Assembly: GCA_963743575.1 (NCBI GenBank)
Contig: CAVUQC010000007.1
Span: 1-64,000 of the forward strand
DNA length: 64,000 nt
Source: DASUPK01 sp963743575
GTDB taxonomy: Bacteria; Actinomycetota; Thermoleophilia; Solirubrobacterales; 70-9
Direction: 5' to 3'
Part shown: piece after piece, positions 1 to 8,018 of the stretch
Position numbering within the stretch: the first letter of the stretch is position 1
How the letters are laid out: each line of letters begins with the position of its first letter
Position numbers and translations under genes: made by a program
The notes under the pieces: model-generated
Told to the model about the DNA's origin: nothing
Databases searched by the model: none
What the model saw: only the letters and a program-made list of their open reading frames with translations

Positions 1-74
1 GGTGAGCGACCGGACTCGAACCGGCGACCACCTGGACCACAACCAGGAGCTCTACCAACTGAGCTACGCCCACC
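1..74 (-). tRNA. tRNA-His (GTG anticodon)
   Basis: On the minus strand the sequence folds as a cloverleaf with a 7-bp acceptor, the D-loop element GTAGCTCAG, an anticodon loop TTGTGGT (anticodon GTG) and the T-arm element GGTTCGAGTCC. A G sits at position -1 (base 74) opposite a C at the discriminator position (base 1), the identity element peculiar to tRNA-His. Whether CCA is encoded cannot be seen, because the window begins at the discriminator base. A TAGATT -10 candidate lies at 85-90 on the minus strand. Confidence 0.96.
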
Positions 75-94
75 GCGTGGCTTCAATCTAGCGT

Positions 95-124
95 GAGCCG
101 GGGCCTCCGGTGAGGCCCCGGCTC
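95..124 (-). terminator. hairpin terminator between the lipase-like gene and tRNA-His
   Basis: A perfect 13-bp GC-rich stem (95-107 with 112-124) and a 4-nt loop CGGT lie just downstream of the stop of the lipase-like gene and upstream of the tRNA-His gene on the same strand. There is no clear U-tract, so it may work as a GC-rich L-shaped terminator, as is common in actinobacteria. Confidence 0.75.
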
Positions 125-138
125 CGCTTGAGATTTCT

Positions 139-1398
139 CTAGCGCGGCGGGAGCTGCGCCTGGAAGAACGCCAGCGCGTCAGCTTCGCCCGCTGTCACCA
201 CGCCGACGTGGTCGGTGCCCGAATAGGTCTTGTAGGTGACCTGGTCTCCGAGGCCCAGCAGCTCGTCCTTGAGCTTGGCGGTGAGGAACGGGAACACCGT
301 CGTGTCCGACTCGCCCTGCGGAATCAGAATCGGCGCCGCGGTCTTGATGGCGGGGTTCATCGCGCCCAGGATCGGCCTGACGGCGCTCAGATCGGCACCG
401 GAGCGCTCGAGCTGTGACGGCGGGATGCCGCCGAGCTCGTCCGACTGTCCCAGCCGGCCGAGGCACTGGCTCTGCAGCAGCGGATAGAACTGCAGGACCG
501 GGTCAGACAGGACCTGGTTGATGTTGATCGCGCTCGACTGCGTGGAGGCACCATCGACGATCAATGTCGCCAGCGCCGTGAGACTGCTCGGCGCGGTGAG
601 CCCCGGAAGCAGTGACTCCTGATCGAGGATGTGCGACGCCGGGGCGAAGGCCACCGTGCCGCGGAGCTTCAACTTCGGCTGCCAGCTGCTCGCCAGACCG
701 GCCGCGAACAGCGCGGACTGGCCGCCCTGCGAGTGGCCGGAGATCAGGTAGCGCTTTGAGATGTTCGGATCGACTTGGCGCGCCGCCGCCACGATGTCGA
801 GAACGCTGCGGCCCTCGGAGGTGCCGATGAGGTAGGGGTGCTTGCCCGGCGTGCCGAGCCCCTCGTAGTCGGTGCGGAGCACCGCATAGCCTGCCTGGAG
901 CCATGCGTTCAGGTCGCCGTTGATGTAGGTCTCGCCCGTGCCCGCGGGATCGCCCGCGACATCACGGGACGGCGCGCAGGCGTCAGCGACGCCGGTCGTG
1001 CCGTGCGCCCAGGTGATCACCGGCCAACCGCCCTTCGGCGGCTTGCCCTTGGGAACGCTGATCGAGCCCGAGATGGCGTCCTTGGCGCCCTGCGGGGTGC
1101 GCGAGGAGTAAAGGACGAGCTTCGTGTAGCGAGCGTCCTGGAGCGCCACGACGCCGGAGGCCTTCCGAGCCCAGATCGCCGTGCCGTGCCGGCCGGGGAT
1201 GCTCTTCGGCGGCTTGTAGAACTTGAGGCCCTTCGGCCCCTTGGCGACGACGGCCTTGTGCTTCTTCGCCTTCGCGTCGGCCTGCTGCGTGCTCGCGACG
1301 AGCGCGAACAGCGCGGCCAATCCGATGACGGCAAGAACGATGAGCTTCGATGCGCGAAGCGGAACGACGTGGGATTGCAACTCGATCTCCTCTCTCAA
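139..1398 (-). CDS. secreted alpha/beta hydrolase of the secretory lipase family
   Basis: 419 aa. A hydrophobic segment at about residues 18-37 followed by a Lys/Ala-rich stretch suggests a signal peptide or signal anchor. The alpha/beta-hydrolase core shows the oxyanion-type motif WAHGTTG (about 130-136) and the nucleophile elbow GHSQG (221-225, Ser223). PQGESDTTVF and GTDHVGV near the C terminus carry the probable Asp and His. The family (fungal-type LIP and bacterial relatives) hydrolyses lipid or ester substrates outside the cell; the exact substrate is unknown. It is a single gene with its own terminator. Confidence 0.85.
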   Translation of the reverse strand: MREEIELQSHVVPLRASKLIVLAVIGLAALFALVASTQQADAKAKKHKAVVAKGPKGLKFYKPPKSIPGRHGTAIWARKASGVVALQDARYTKLVLYSSRTPQGAKDAISGSISVPKGKPPKGGWPVITWAHGTTGVADACAPSRDVAGDPAGTGETYINGDLNAWLQAGYAVLRTDYEGLGTPGKHPYLIGTSEGRSVLDIVAAARQVDPNISKRYLISGHSQGGQSALFAAGLASSWQPKLKLRGTVAFAPASHILDQESLLPGLTAPSSLTALATLIVDGASTQSSAININQVLSDPVLQFYPLLQSQCLGRLGQSDELGGIPPSQLERSGADLSAVRPILGAMNPAIKTAAPILIPQGESDTTVFPFLTAKLKDELLGLGDQVTYKTYSGTDHVGVVTAGEADALAFFQAQLPPR

Positions 1399-1473
1399 CC
1401 GGGGCTCCTTCCCCGGACCTGCCCCCTGAAGCTTCGGCCAATCTAACCCACACCCATCGGGAGAGTTGCGCAG

Positions 1474-1546
1474 CGCCCCCGGCAGGATTCGAACCTGCGG
1501 CCCGCTGCTTAGAAGGCAGCCGCTCTGTCCACTGAGCTACGGGGGC
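1474..1546 (-). tRNA. tRNA-Arg (TCT anticodon)
   Basis: Minus-strand cloverleaf with acceptor GCCCCCG/CGGGGGC, D-arm GTAGCTCAGTGG, anticodon loop CTTCTAA (anticodon TCT, reading AGA) and T-arm GGTTCGAATCC. The discriminator is G and CCA is not encoded. An open plus-strand frame runs through it but is not a gene. Confidence 0.96.
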
Positions 1547-1641
1547 CGGAGGCCGGAGCGTACCGCCGGCTCCAGCGCCCGCAGGGGCGCGCGCCTGGCA
1601 CCAAGTTTTGGAGATCGTCCCTACCTACTTGTAATGACCCC

Positions 1642-1795
1642 AAAACTAGGTAAGATGTGGCCGGTCTTCGAACCGTACTCAGGGGTACGAAGCGGGATTC
1701 AACGAGGGACCGGCGCGCGGAGCTGCGGGAGGCTCCCCGGGTCGGCCCCTCTCCCGCATGCCCGGAACCCGGAGCGGACTAGGCTCCCTGGTCCA
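1642..1795 (+). other. promoter and structured leader upstream of the fatty-acid-hydroxylase gene
   Basis: This occupies most of the gap 1547-1795. A TAAGAT -10 candidate (1651-1656) follows the A/T-rich element AAAACTAGGTA (1642-1652). Downstream, GCCGGTC (1660-1666) pairs with GACCGGC (1708-1714) and encloses a hairpin CGTAC/GTACG (1674-1678 with 1685-1689). A second stem, GGAGC/GCTCC (1719-1723 with 1732-1736), follows. This could be a structured 5' leader or a small RNA. It does not match a riboswitch class that I recognise. Confidence 0.35.
1780..1785 (+). promoter_or_regulatory. -10 element (TAGGCT) for the hydroxylase-family gene
   Basis: TAGGCT lies 10 bp before the GTG at 1796, the same geometry as the leaderless promoters elsewhere in this window, and no Shine-Dalgarno is visible. 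It would compete with, or add to, the TAAGAT promoter further upstream. Confidence 0.5.
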
Positions 1796-2470
1796 GTGCG
1801 TTCCGGAGAGGTCAGCTCGCTCGGGCAGGCGCGGCGGGAGTTCCTGCGCAAGGAGTCGCCATGGGTGATCGGGGGCGGCGTGCTCGTCCTCCTCGTCCTA
1901 CGCGGACTGATCGGTGACCTGACCTGGCGCGACGCCGTCGCCGTCGTGGCGCTGCTCGCGATCTATCCGTTCGGCGAATGGGCGATTCACGTCTACCTGC
2001 TGCACGCGAAGCCGATCAGGGTCCGCGGCCGCCAGGTCGAGACGGTCGCGGCTCGCGCTCACCGGGCCCATCACGGGGACCCCAACGACCTCGACATGGT
2101 CCTCCTCTACTGGTGGCAGGCGGCGTTCCTGATGCTAGTCGCGGTCCCGCTCACCATCGGGCTCGTTGCGGTGATCGTCAGCCTGCTCGCAGGCCCGATC
2201 TCCCTCGGCGTCCTGATCAGCGGCGCGATCGCCGGCTACTGCATGGTCTTCGTCTACGAGTGGACCCACTTCCTGATTCACACCGCGTACGTGCCGCGAA
2301 CCGGCGCGTACCGGGCGGTCTGGCGGAACCACCGGCTTCATCACTTCAAGAACGAGCACTTCTGGCACGGGATCACCAACAACATCTCCGACCGAGTGCT
2401 GGGCACGAATCCCGGTGCCCGCGACGTGCCGAAGTCCGAGACGGCTCGCACCCTGGACCCGGCGCGTTGA
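1796..2470 (+). CDS. fatty acid hydroxylase/sterol desaturase superfamily membrane protein
   Basis: 224 aa from GTG 1796. It has about four membrane segments and histidine clusters typical of the non-haem di-iron hydroxylase superfamily: an H...AHRAHH cluster after the second segment, HFLIH in the third region, and HRLHHFKNEHFWHG near the C terminus. The family oxidises C-H bonds of lipids (sterols, carotenoids, fatty acids); the substrate is unknown. The start is uncertain: the open frame extends upstream through tRNA-Arg, which rules out earlier codons, and ATG 1655 is the main alternative. A -10 lies 10 bp before 1796. Confidence 0.75.
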   Translation: MRSGEVSSLGQARREFLRKESPWVIGGGVLVLLVLRGLIGDLTWRDAVAVVALLAIYPFGEWAIHVYLLHAKPIRVRGRQVETVAARAHRAHHGDPNDLDMVLLYWWQAAFLMLVAVPLTIGLVAVIVSLLAGPISLGVLISGAIAGYCMVFVYEWTHFLIHTAYVPRTGAYRAVWRNHRLHHFKNEHFWHGITNNISDRVLGTNPGARDVPKSETARTLDPAR

Positions 2471-2483
2471 GCGCACAACGCGC

Positions 2484-3269
2484 ATGAGCCTCGACGAGCG
2501 CTGGATACGCTCGCTGCACGTCGAGGCGATGCGCCACGGCGACCTGCACGCCGAGCATGACCCGCACGTCCTCTTCCAGTCATCGACGATCGGAGCATTG
2601 ATCGAGGGCTCGTTCGAGGGAGACGTGAGCTTCGCGGAGCTGGCCGAGCACGGGGACCTCGGGCTCGGGACCCTCAATCACCTGGACGGCGAGATGATCG
2701 CGCTGGACGGGCGCTTCCATCGGGCCGATGTGAACGGCAACATCACCGAGGTGCCTGAGGAGGAGCGGACGCCGTTCGCCGTCATGGTGCCCTTCGAGGG
2801 CGACATCGGGTTTGACCTCGAGGGATCGATCGACCACGACCGCCTGCTCGCCGAGATCGACCGCCGGATCCCAGCCGACGCCGCTACCTGCGCGGTTCGG
2901 ATCGACGGCCGCTTCGAGTTGGTCAGGGCACGATCGGTTCCGAGACAGGAGCCGCCCTACCGGCCGCTCACGGAGGTGGTGAGCGAGCAGCAAGTCTTCG
3001 AGCTCACCGGCGTGGACGGGACGATGCTCGGCTTCCGCTTCCCCGAGTACGCCGAGGGGATCGAGGTCGCCGGCTGGCACCTGCACTTCATCAGCGAGGA
3101 CCGGAGGCGCGGCGGGCACGTGCTCGACTCCCGGGCCGAGACGGCGCACATCGAGCTCGACCCCTCGGGAGAGCTTCACGTCGAGCTGCCCCCGGGGATC
3201 GACCTGGCCGATCCCGGAGCCGCAAGGGACACGCACGCGGCGATCGACCGGGTCGAGCACAGTGGCTGA
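2484..3269 (+). CDS. budA: acetolactate decarboxylase
   Basis: 261 aa. The family converts 2-acetolactate to acetoin and CO2 in the butanediol/acetoin overflow route. The N-terminal half has FQSSTIGALIEGSFEG and TLNHLDGEMIALDG, hallmarks of the BudA/AlsD fold. The zinc-site histidines are in GWHLHFI with a further His in GGHVLD. ATG 2484 is chosen because the protein then begins just before the conserved region. The gene follows the hydroxylase-family gene by 13 nt and overlaps the next gene by 8 nt, so these are probably co-transcribed. No acetolactate synthase is nearby. Confidence 0.93.
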   Translation: MSLDERWIRSLHVEAMRHGDLHAEHDPHVLFQSSTIGALIEGSFEGDVSFAELAEHGDLGLGTLNHLDGEMIALDGRFHRADVNGNITEVPEEERTPFAVMVPFEGDIGFDLEGSIDHDRLLAEIDRRIPADAATCAVRIDGRFELVRARSVPRQEPPYRPLTEVVSEQQVFELTGVDGTMLGFRFPEYAEGIEVAGWHLHFISEDRRRGGHVLDSRAETAHIELDPSGELHVELPPGIDLADPGAARDTHAAIDRVEHSG

Positions 3270-4236
3270 CGTGCCGAAGCGGGTGATGGTCACCGGCGCC
3301 GCCGGCTTCATCGGGCGCGCCCTGGTCGATCGCTTCCAGGAGCTCGGCAGCGAGGTTCGGGGCGTGGACCTGATCGAAGCCGGTGAGGAATGGCATCTGG
3401 TCGCCGACATCACCTCCCCCGGCAACTGGCAGGGACACGCCGAGGGGTGCGATCTGGTGATCCACACCGCCGCCGTCGTCGGGATGTACAGCTCGCGCGA
3501 GGGCTACTGGGAGACGAACGTGGTGGCGCCGCGGCACGTCATGGACGCCGCGATCGCGGCCGGCGCGAAGCGGTTCGTGCACCTCTCCTCGATCGTCGTT
3601 TTCGGCTTCGACTTCGAGGGCGTGGTGGACGAGCGTTCTCCGGTTCGCCCGAACGGCGTGCACTACGTCGACACCAAGATCGCGAGCGAGCAGGTGGTGC
3701 TCGAGGCGCACGCCGAGGGAGAGATCCCCTGCACCATCGTGCGCCCCGGCGACGTGTACGGGCCGGGGTCGCGGCCATGGACAGTCGAGCCGATCCGGCT
3801 TCTGAAGGCGAAGCAGCTCATCCTGCCCGACGGCGGCAAGGGCCTGCACAGCCCGGTCTACGTCGACGACCTGGTGGACGGGATCGTCCGCGCGGCGACC
3901 GCCCCCGAGGCCGAGGGCCGCGTCTTCATCCTCACCGGCGCCGAGCAGCCGACGATCGGCGAGTTCCTGGACCACTACTGCAGGATGCTCGGCATCGATG
4001 CCCCTCGGACAGCCCCCAGGCGGGTCGTGCGCGAGGTCGCCCGGGCGATGGACCTGGCCGCGAAGGTGCGCGGCCGGCGCAGCGAGGCGACGGCCGCGGC
4101 GATCGACTACTTCACGCGACGCGGCAGCTACTCGATCGCGCGCGCCCGAGAGGTGCTCGGCTATGAGCCGGCCCACGATCTCGAGGCCGGGATGGCGAAG
4201 ACGGAGGAGTGGCTGCGGGCGGAGGCCCTGATCTGA
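3262..4236 (+). CDS. NAD-dependent epimerase/dehydratase (extended SDR)
   Basis: 324 aa from GTG 3262, overlapping budA by 8 nt. It is a Rossmann-fold extended SDR: TGAAGFIG at the N terminus binds NAD(P), YVDTK supplies the catalytic Tyr-Lys pair, and RPGDVYGPG is the usual substrate-side motif. It resembles the 3-beta-hydroxysteroid dehydrogenase/isomerase and dihydroflavonol reductase branch of the family. Substrate is unknown. Its translational overlap with budA and the hydroxylase-family gene upstream could hint at sterol- or hopanoid-like lipid chemistry, but that is inference. Confidence 0.85.
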   Translation: MADVPKRVMVTGAAGFIGRALVDRFQELGSEVRGVDLIEAGEEWHLVADITSPGNWQGHAEGCDLVIHTAAVVGMYSSREGYWETNVVAPRHVMDAAIAAGAKRFVHLSSIVVFGFDFEGVVDERSPVRPNGVHYVDTKIASEQVVLEAHAEGEIPCTIVRPGDVYGPGSRPWTVEPIRLLKAKQLILPDGGKGLHSPVYVDDLVDGIVRAATAPEAEGRVFILTGAEQPTIGEFLDHYCRMLGIDAPRTAPRRVVREVARAMDLAAKVRGRRSEATAAAIDYFTRRGSYSIARAREVLGYEPAHDLEAGMAKTEEWLRAEALI

Positions 4237-4245
4237 TCGAAAGAG

Positions 4246-4319
4246 TCGGGGCGCCCGGATTTGAACCGGGGACCTCTGCCACCCAAAGGCAGCGCGCTAC
4301 CAGGCTGCGCCACGCCCCG
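4246..4319 (-). tRNA. tRNA-Pro (TGG anticodon)
   Basis: Minus-strand cloverleaf with acceptor CGGGGCG/CGCCCCG, D-arm GTGGCGCAGCCTGGTAGCGC, anticodon loop TTTGGGT (anticodon TGG) and T-arm GGTTCAAATCC. The discriminator is A and CCA is not encoded. It lies convergent to the epimerase gene. Confidence 0.96.
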
Positions 4320-4332
4320 AGGCGAGCGAGTC

Positions 4333-4338
4333 TAGGCT
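4333..4338 (+). promoter_or_regulatory. -10 element (TAGGCT), leaderless
   Basis: TAGGCT ends 9 bp before GTG 4348 of the DUF1015 gene, with no Shine-Dalgarno in between. Confidence 0.7.
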
Positions 4339-4347
4339 GTCGCGCCC

Positions 4348-5604
4348 GTGGCAGAGGTCCTTCCACTTCAGGCGCTCCGCTACGACCTCGAGAAGGTCGG
4401 ATCACTGGGCGACGTCGTCGCTCCTCCGTATGACGTGATCGACGACGAGCAGCGCGAGGAGCTCGTCGCTCGCTCGCCGTACAACGTCGTGGAGCTCGAC
4501 CTGCCCCGCGATCCCGGTGGCGGTGACCCGTACGAGCACTCCGCCGAGCTGCTCGCACAGTGGACCGACGAGGGCGTCCTCATGCGGGACACCGAGCCTC
4601 AGATCTGGGCGCTCGAACAGGACTACACGGCGCCCGACGGCTCGCGCCTCACCCGCCGGGGCTTCCTCGCCAGGGTGAAGCTCGCGCCCTACGGCGAGGG
4701 CATCCGGCCCCACGAGCGCACTCAGCCCGGCCCGAAGGAGGACCGCCTGAGGCTGACTCGCGCGACCCGGGCCAACCTCTCCCCCATCTTCGCCCTCCAC
4801 CCCGGCGACGCTTGGCAGCACCTGGCTCCCGCTCTCGGCGAGCAACCCTGGGCTGAGGTCACGGACCCCGACGGAACCACCCATCGCGTCTGGCGGATCG
4901 GCCACCCGGCGGTGCACGAGGCGGTCGCCGCCGAGCTCGAGGCCGGCGAGCTCCTGATCGCCGATGGCCACCATCGCTATGAGACCTCCCTCGCCTATCA
5001 GCAGGAGGTAGGCCCGGGGACGGACGCCGACTACGTGCTGATGGCTCTGGTCTCGCTGGAAGACCCCGGGCTGACCGTCTTCCCCACCCACCGGCTGATC
5101 TCGGGCCTCGCGGACGACCTGGCCAGGCAGGAGGCGCTCGGCAACGGCCTGAAGGAGGTCTTCGAGGTGGAACAGGTCCCCACGGAGGAGCTGGACCCGG
5201 GCGGCACCGAAGGCATCGGAGTGTTCGGCTACATGGACTCCCACCTCAAGAAGGCGTTCAGGCTGCGCCTCCGGGACACGGCCCGGCTCGACGAGGCCCT
5301 CTCCGGCCGCTCGGACGCCTACCGGATCCTCGACGCGGCGATCCTCGAGGAACTCGTCCTCAAGGGAATCCTGGACATGACCACCGACGACATCGCGGCT
5401 AAGCGCGGCATCGGGTACACGCCGCACATCGGCGAGGTCCTCAAGAAGCTCGACGCGGGCGACTACCAGGCCGCGTTCGTGCTCCGCGCGACTCCCGTCG
5501 ACCAGGTCCGCGCCGTCGCAGCAGCCGGCGAGACGATGCCACCGAAGTCCACTTACTTCTTCCCCAAGCTCCTCACCGGGATCGCCTTCAACCCGCTCTC
5601 CTAG
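4348..5604 (+). CDS. DUF1015 family protein (SerK-like)
   Basis: 418 aa, leaderless GTG start. It has the family signature VVAPPYDVI near the N terminus and ADGHHRYETS in the middle. DUF1015 includes the archaeal free-serine kinase SerK, but in bacteria the function is mostly unproven, so a phosphotransfer role on serine is only a possibility. It is the first gene of a run of same-strand genes up to 8660. Confidence 0.85.
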   Translation: MAEVLPLQALRYDLEKVGSLGDVVAPPYDVIDDEQREELVARSPYNVVELDLPRDPGGGDPYEHSAELLAQWTDEGVLMRDTEPQIWALEQDYTAPDGSRLTRRGFLARVKLAPYGEGIRPHERTQPGPKEDRLRLTRATRANLSPIFALHPGDAWQHLAPALGEQPWAEVTDPDGTTHRVWRIGHPAVHEAVAAELEAGELLIADGHHRYETSLAYQQEVGPGTDADYVLMALVSLEDPGLTVFPTHRLISGLADDLARQEALGNGLKEVFEVEQVPTEELDPGGTEGIGVFGYMDSHLKKAFRLRLRDTARLDEALSGRSDAYRILDAAILEELVLKGILDMTTDDIAAKRGIGYTPHIGEVLKKLDAGDYQAAFVLRATPVDQVRAVAAAGETMPPKSTYFFPKLLTGIAFNPLS

Positions 5605-5623
5605 ACCCGGAACGCCGAGCGGG

Positions 5624-5629
5624 TATGGT
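5624..5629 (+). promoter_or_regulatory. -10 element (TATGGT), leaderless
   Basis: TATGGT ends 6 bp before GTG 5636 of the adenosyltransferase gene, so transcription should begin at or within a base of the start codon. Confidence 0.7.
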
Positions 5630-5635
5630 CGGCTC

Positions 5636-6205
5636 GTGGTCAAGATCTACACGAAGAAGGGTGACGACGGGACGACCTCGCTCTGGTACGGAGGCCGCGT
5701 GCCGAAGACCAACGCCCGCACCGAGGCCTACGGCTCTATCGACGAGGCGAACTCGCTCCTCGGAGTCGCCCGGGCGCTCTGCAAGGCGGACAACCAGGCC
5801 GACCTGCACGCCACGATCCTCTCCCTGCAGCAGGACCTGTTCGTCGCCGGCGCCGAGCTGGCGACCTCGCCGGAAGCCGCCGACCGGCTCGAGGATGGGG
5901 TCAGCCGGATCACCGACGGGATGGTCGAGGCGCTAGAGGTCGACATCGACCGCTACATGAACCAGGTCGACCTGCCGCCCCATTTCGTCATCCCCGGCGG
6001 GACTGAGCTCTCGGCCGCGCTCGACGTGGCCCGCACGGCGATCCGCCGGGCCGAGCGCCGTGTGGTCGAGCTGAGCGAGTCGGACGCCCTCGCCTCGGAC
6101 GCAGTGCTCCGCTTCCTGAACCGCGCCTCGGATCTCGCCTTCGCGCTCGCCCGTTTCGCGGACGAGCCGAACCCGCAGATGTTCGAGGGCCGGGAGGGCG
6201 CTTGA
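5636..6205 (+). CDS. PduO-type cob(I)alamin adenosyltransferase
   Basis: 189 aa. It transfers the adenosyl group of ATP to cob(I)alamin to make coenzyme B12. The N-terminal ATP-binding motif YTKKGDDGTTSL and the following EAYGSIDEANS are diagnostic of the PduO/MMAB class; the C-terminal helical part carries RRAERRVVEL and FLNRASDLAF. Full length for the family. GTG 5636 is supported by the TATGGT -10. It overlaps the OsmC gene by one base (TGATG). Confidence 0.93.
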   Translation: MVKIYTKKGDDGTTSLWYGGRVPKTNARTEAYGSIDEANSLLGVARALCKADNQADLHATILSLQQDLFVAGAELATSPEAADRLEDGVSRITDGMVEALEVDIDRYMNQVDLPPHFVIPGGTELSAALDVARTAIRRAERRVVELSESDALASDAVLRFLNRASDLAFALARFADEPNPQMFEGREGA

Positions 6206-6624
6206 TGAAGCGGGCCGTCGCCCGCCGGCGCGAGGGCTTCGAGCACGAGGTCGAGATCCGCGAGCACCGCCTGATCATCGACGAGCCCGAGGGTGAGGGT
6301 GGCACCGACCTAGGGCCCGCACCGGCTGAGCTGCTCGCTGCTTCGCTGGCAACCTGCACGGCCATCACGATCGAGATGTACGCCGACCGCAAGGAGTGGG
6401 GCCTCGGCACGGTCGAGGTGGTCGTCGAGTTCGAGCACGCGACGACCGACGATCCACCGACCTTCGACGTGAAGATCACGCTGGGAGCCGAGTTGAGCGA
6501 GGAGAATCGCGACCGCCTACTCGTCATCGCCGGCAAATGCCCGGTGCACCGGACACTGAAGCGAGGCGACGTGGTGATCCACGACTCACTGGAGTTCGTC
6601 GAGGACGACGAGGACGGGGACTGA
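6205..6624 (+). CDS. OsmC/Ohr family protein
   Basis: 139 aa from ATG 6205, which shares one base with the preceding stop. OsmC-family thiol peroxidases reduce organic hydroperoxides with two cysteines. Both are present: ASLATCTAIT on the central helix and GKCPVHRTL near the C terminus. It could equally be one of the YhfA-like OsmC proteins of unknown role. Translationally coupled to the adenosyltransferase, 3 nt before the SDR gene. Confidence 0.88.
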   Translation: MKRAVARRREGFEHEVEIREHRLIIDEPEGEGGTDLGPAPAELLAASLATCTAITIEMYADRKEWGLGTVEVVVEFEHATTDDPPTFDVKITLGAELSEENRDRLLVIAGKCPVHRTLKRGDVVIHDSLEFVEDDEDGD

Positions 6625-6627
6625 GGC

Positions 6628-7440
6628 GTGGATCTCGGCCTCAAGGGCCGCGCCTGCGTCGTCACGGGTGCCAGTCGCGGAATCGGCCTCGCCACCGCCC
6701 GCCTGCTCTGCGCCGAGGGAGCCGACGTCCTGCTCGTTGCGCGCTCCGAGACTGCCCTGCTGGCGGCCGCGGATGAGTGCGCCGCCGCGGGCCAGGAGGC
6801 CGGCGGAAGGGCCGAGTCCCTGGTCGCAGATGTGACCGATCCCCGGGGCGCGGATCAGATCGCCCAGGAAGCCACTGACCGCCTCGGGCAGTTCGACGTG
6901 CTCGTCAACAACGCCGGCACGGCTCGCCGGCGAGACCTCGACGATGTCCCGGACGAGGACTGGTACGCGGCCTGGGAGCTCAACGTGATGGCCCCGATGC
7001 GCCTGATGCGGGCGGCGATCCCCGGGATGCGCGAGCGCAGCTGGGGCCGCATCGTGAACGTCTCCAGCTCCTCTGGAAAACGTCCTTCGGGCAGCACCCC
7101 CGAGTACTCCGTCGCCAAGGCCGCCGAGCTCTCGCTCTCCCGGCTCTTCGCCGACCGCTATGCGGCGGACGGCGTCCTGGTCAATGCGGTGGCTCCGGGG
7201 GCAGTCAACTCCGAGCTCTGGACGGAGGACGGCGGCCTGCTGGATCAGGTCATGGAGATGGAGGGACTCGATACCCGAGAGGAGGCACTCGAGGCCGCCG
7301 CGGCGGGACGGCCCATCGGCCGCCTGGCCGAGGTCGACGAGGTCGCCGGAGCCATCGTCTTCCTCTGTTCCGAGCAGGCGTCCTACACATCCGGCGCGGC
7401 CTGGAGTGTCGATGGCGGAGTCGTCCAGATCATCATCTGA
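6628..7440 (+). CDS. short-chain dehydrogenase/reductase
   Basis: 270 aa, GTG start 3 nt after the OsmC stop. Classical SDR: TGASRGIG cofactor loop, NNAGTA, a catalytic Ser in VNVSSSSG and YSVAK with the Tyr-Lys pair. It resembles 3-oxoacyl-ACP reductases and other broad SDRs; substrate unknown. The 3' end overlaps the Nudix gene by 29 nt. Confidence 0.88.
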   Translation: MDLGLKGRACVVTGASRGIGLATARLLCAEGADVLLVARSETALLAAADECAAAGQEAGGRAESLVADVTDPRGADQIAQEATDRLGQFDVLVNNAGTARRRDLDDVPDEDWYAAWELNVMAPMRLMRAAIPGMRERSWGRIVNVSSSSGKRPSGSTPEYSVAKAAELSLSRLFADRYAADGVLVNAVAPGAVNSELWTEDGGLLDQVMEMEGLDTREEALEAAAAGRPIGRLAEVDEVAGAIVFLCSEQASYTSGAAWSVDGGVVQIII

Positions 7441-7981
7441 TCTGAGGTCCCTGCTGCTCGCGCCGGCCGAGGCGGAGCAGCTGGACGCCCACGGCCGCAC
7501 GGAGGCGGCAGTCCTCGTGCCGATGCATGGCTGGCCCGACAACCCCGGCCTGGTCTTCACCGAGCGCCGCTCCGACCTGAAGCGACACGCCGGAGAGATC
7601 TCATTCCCCGGCGGCCGTCGCGACGATGGCGAGGAGCTGCTCGACACGGCTCTCCGGGAGGCTGAGGAGGAGATCGGCCTGGCTCGCAGCAACGTCGAGG
7701 TCGTGGGAGCGCTGCCGCCGATCGGCACCTTCGTCACGAACTACAAGGTCCACCCCTTCGTCGGCCTGATCGAGGAAGGGATGCGCTTCAAGCCGAATCC
7801 GACCGAGGTGGAGAGCGTGCTCGTCGCCTCCCTTGACGAGCTCGAGGCCGCCTATGCCAAGCGCCGCCTCGTGCGTCGCGGCGTCCCGATCAAGACCGAC
7901 ACCTATCTGATCTCGGACAACCTGATCTGGGGAGCGACGGCGAGGATCCTGGGCCTGCTCCTGGAGCGGATCAGGCCATGA
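7412..7981 (+). CDS. Nudix hydrolase, CoA pyrophosphatase type
   Basis: 189 aa from ATG 7412 inside the end of the SDR gene. The Nudix box GX5EX7REUXEEXGU is complete, with REAEEEIGL at its core. The preceding motif LKRHAGEISFPGGRRDDG is the UPF0035 signature that marks CoA pyrophosphatases (NudL/PCD1), which cleave CoA to 4'-phosphopantetheine and 3',5'-ADP. No better start is visible between the overlap and the conserved region. Confidence 0.88.
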   Translation: MAESSRSSSDLRSLLLAPAEAEQLDAHGRTEAAVLVPMHGWPDNPGLVFTERRSDLKRHAGEISFPGGRRDDGEELLDTALREAEEEIGLARSNVEVVGALPPIGTFVTNYKVHPFVGLIEEGMRFKPNPTEVESVLVASLDELEAAYAKRRLVRRGVPIKTDTYLISDNLIWGATARILGLLLERIRP

Positions 7982-8018
7982 CCGATGAGTTTCGGCAAGC
8001 CGAGGCGTCTAAGAGGGC

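Noticed and set aside
1466..1795. Upstream extension of the hydroxylase-family gene
   Set aside because: The frame is open but runs through tRNA-Arg and has no ribosome site or family-like sequence; the start was placed at 1796.
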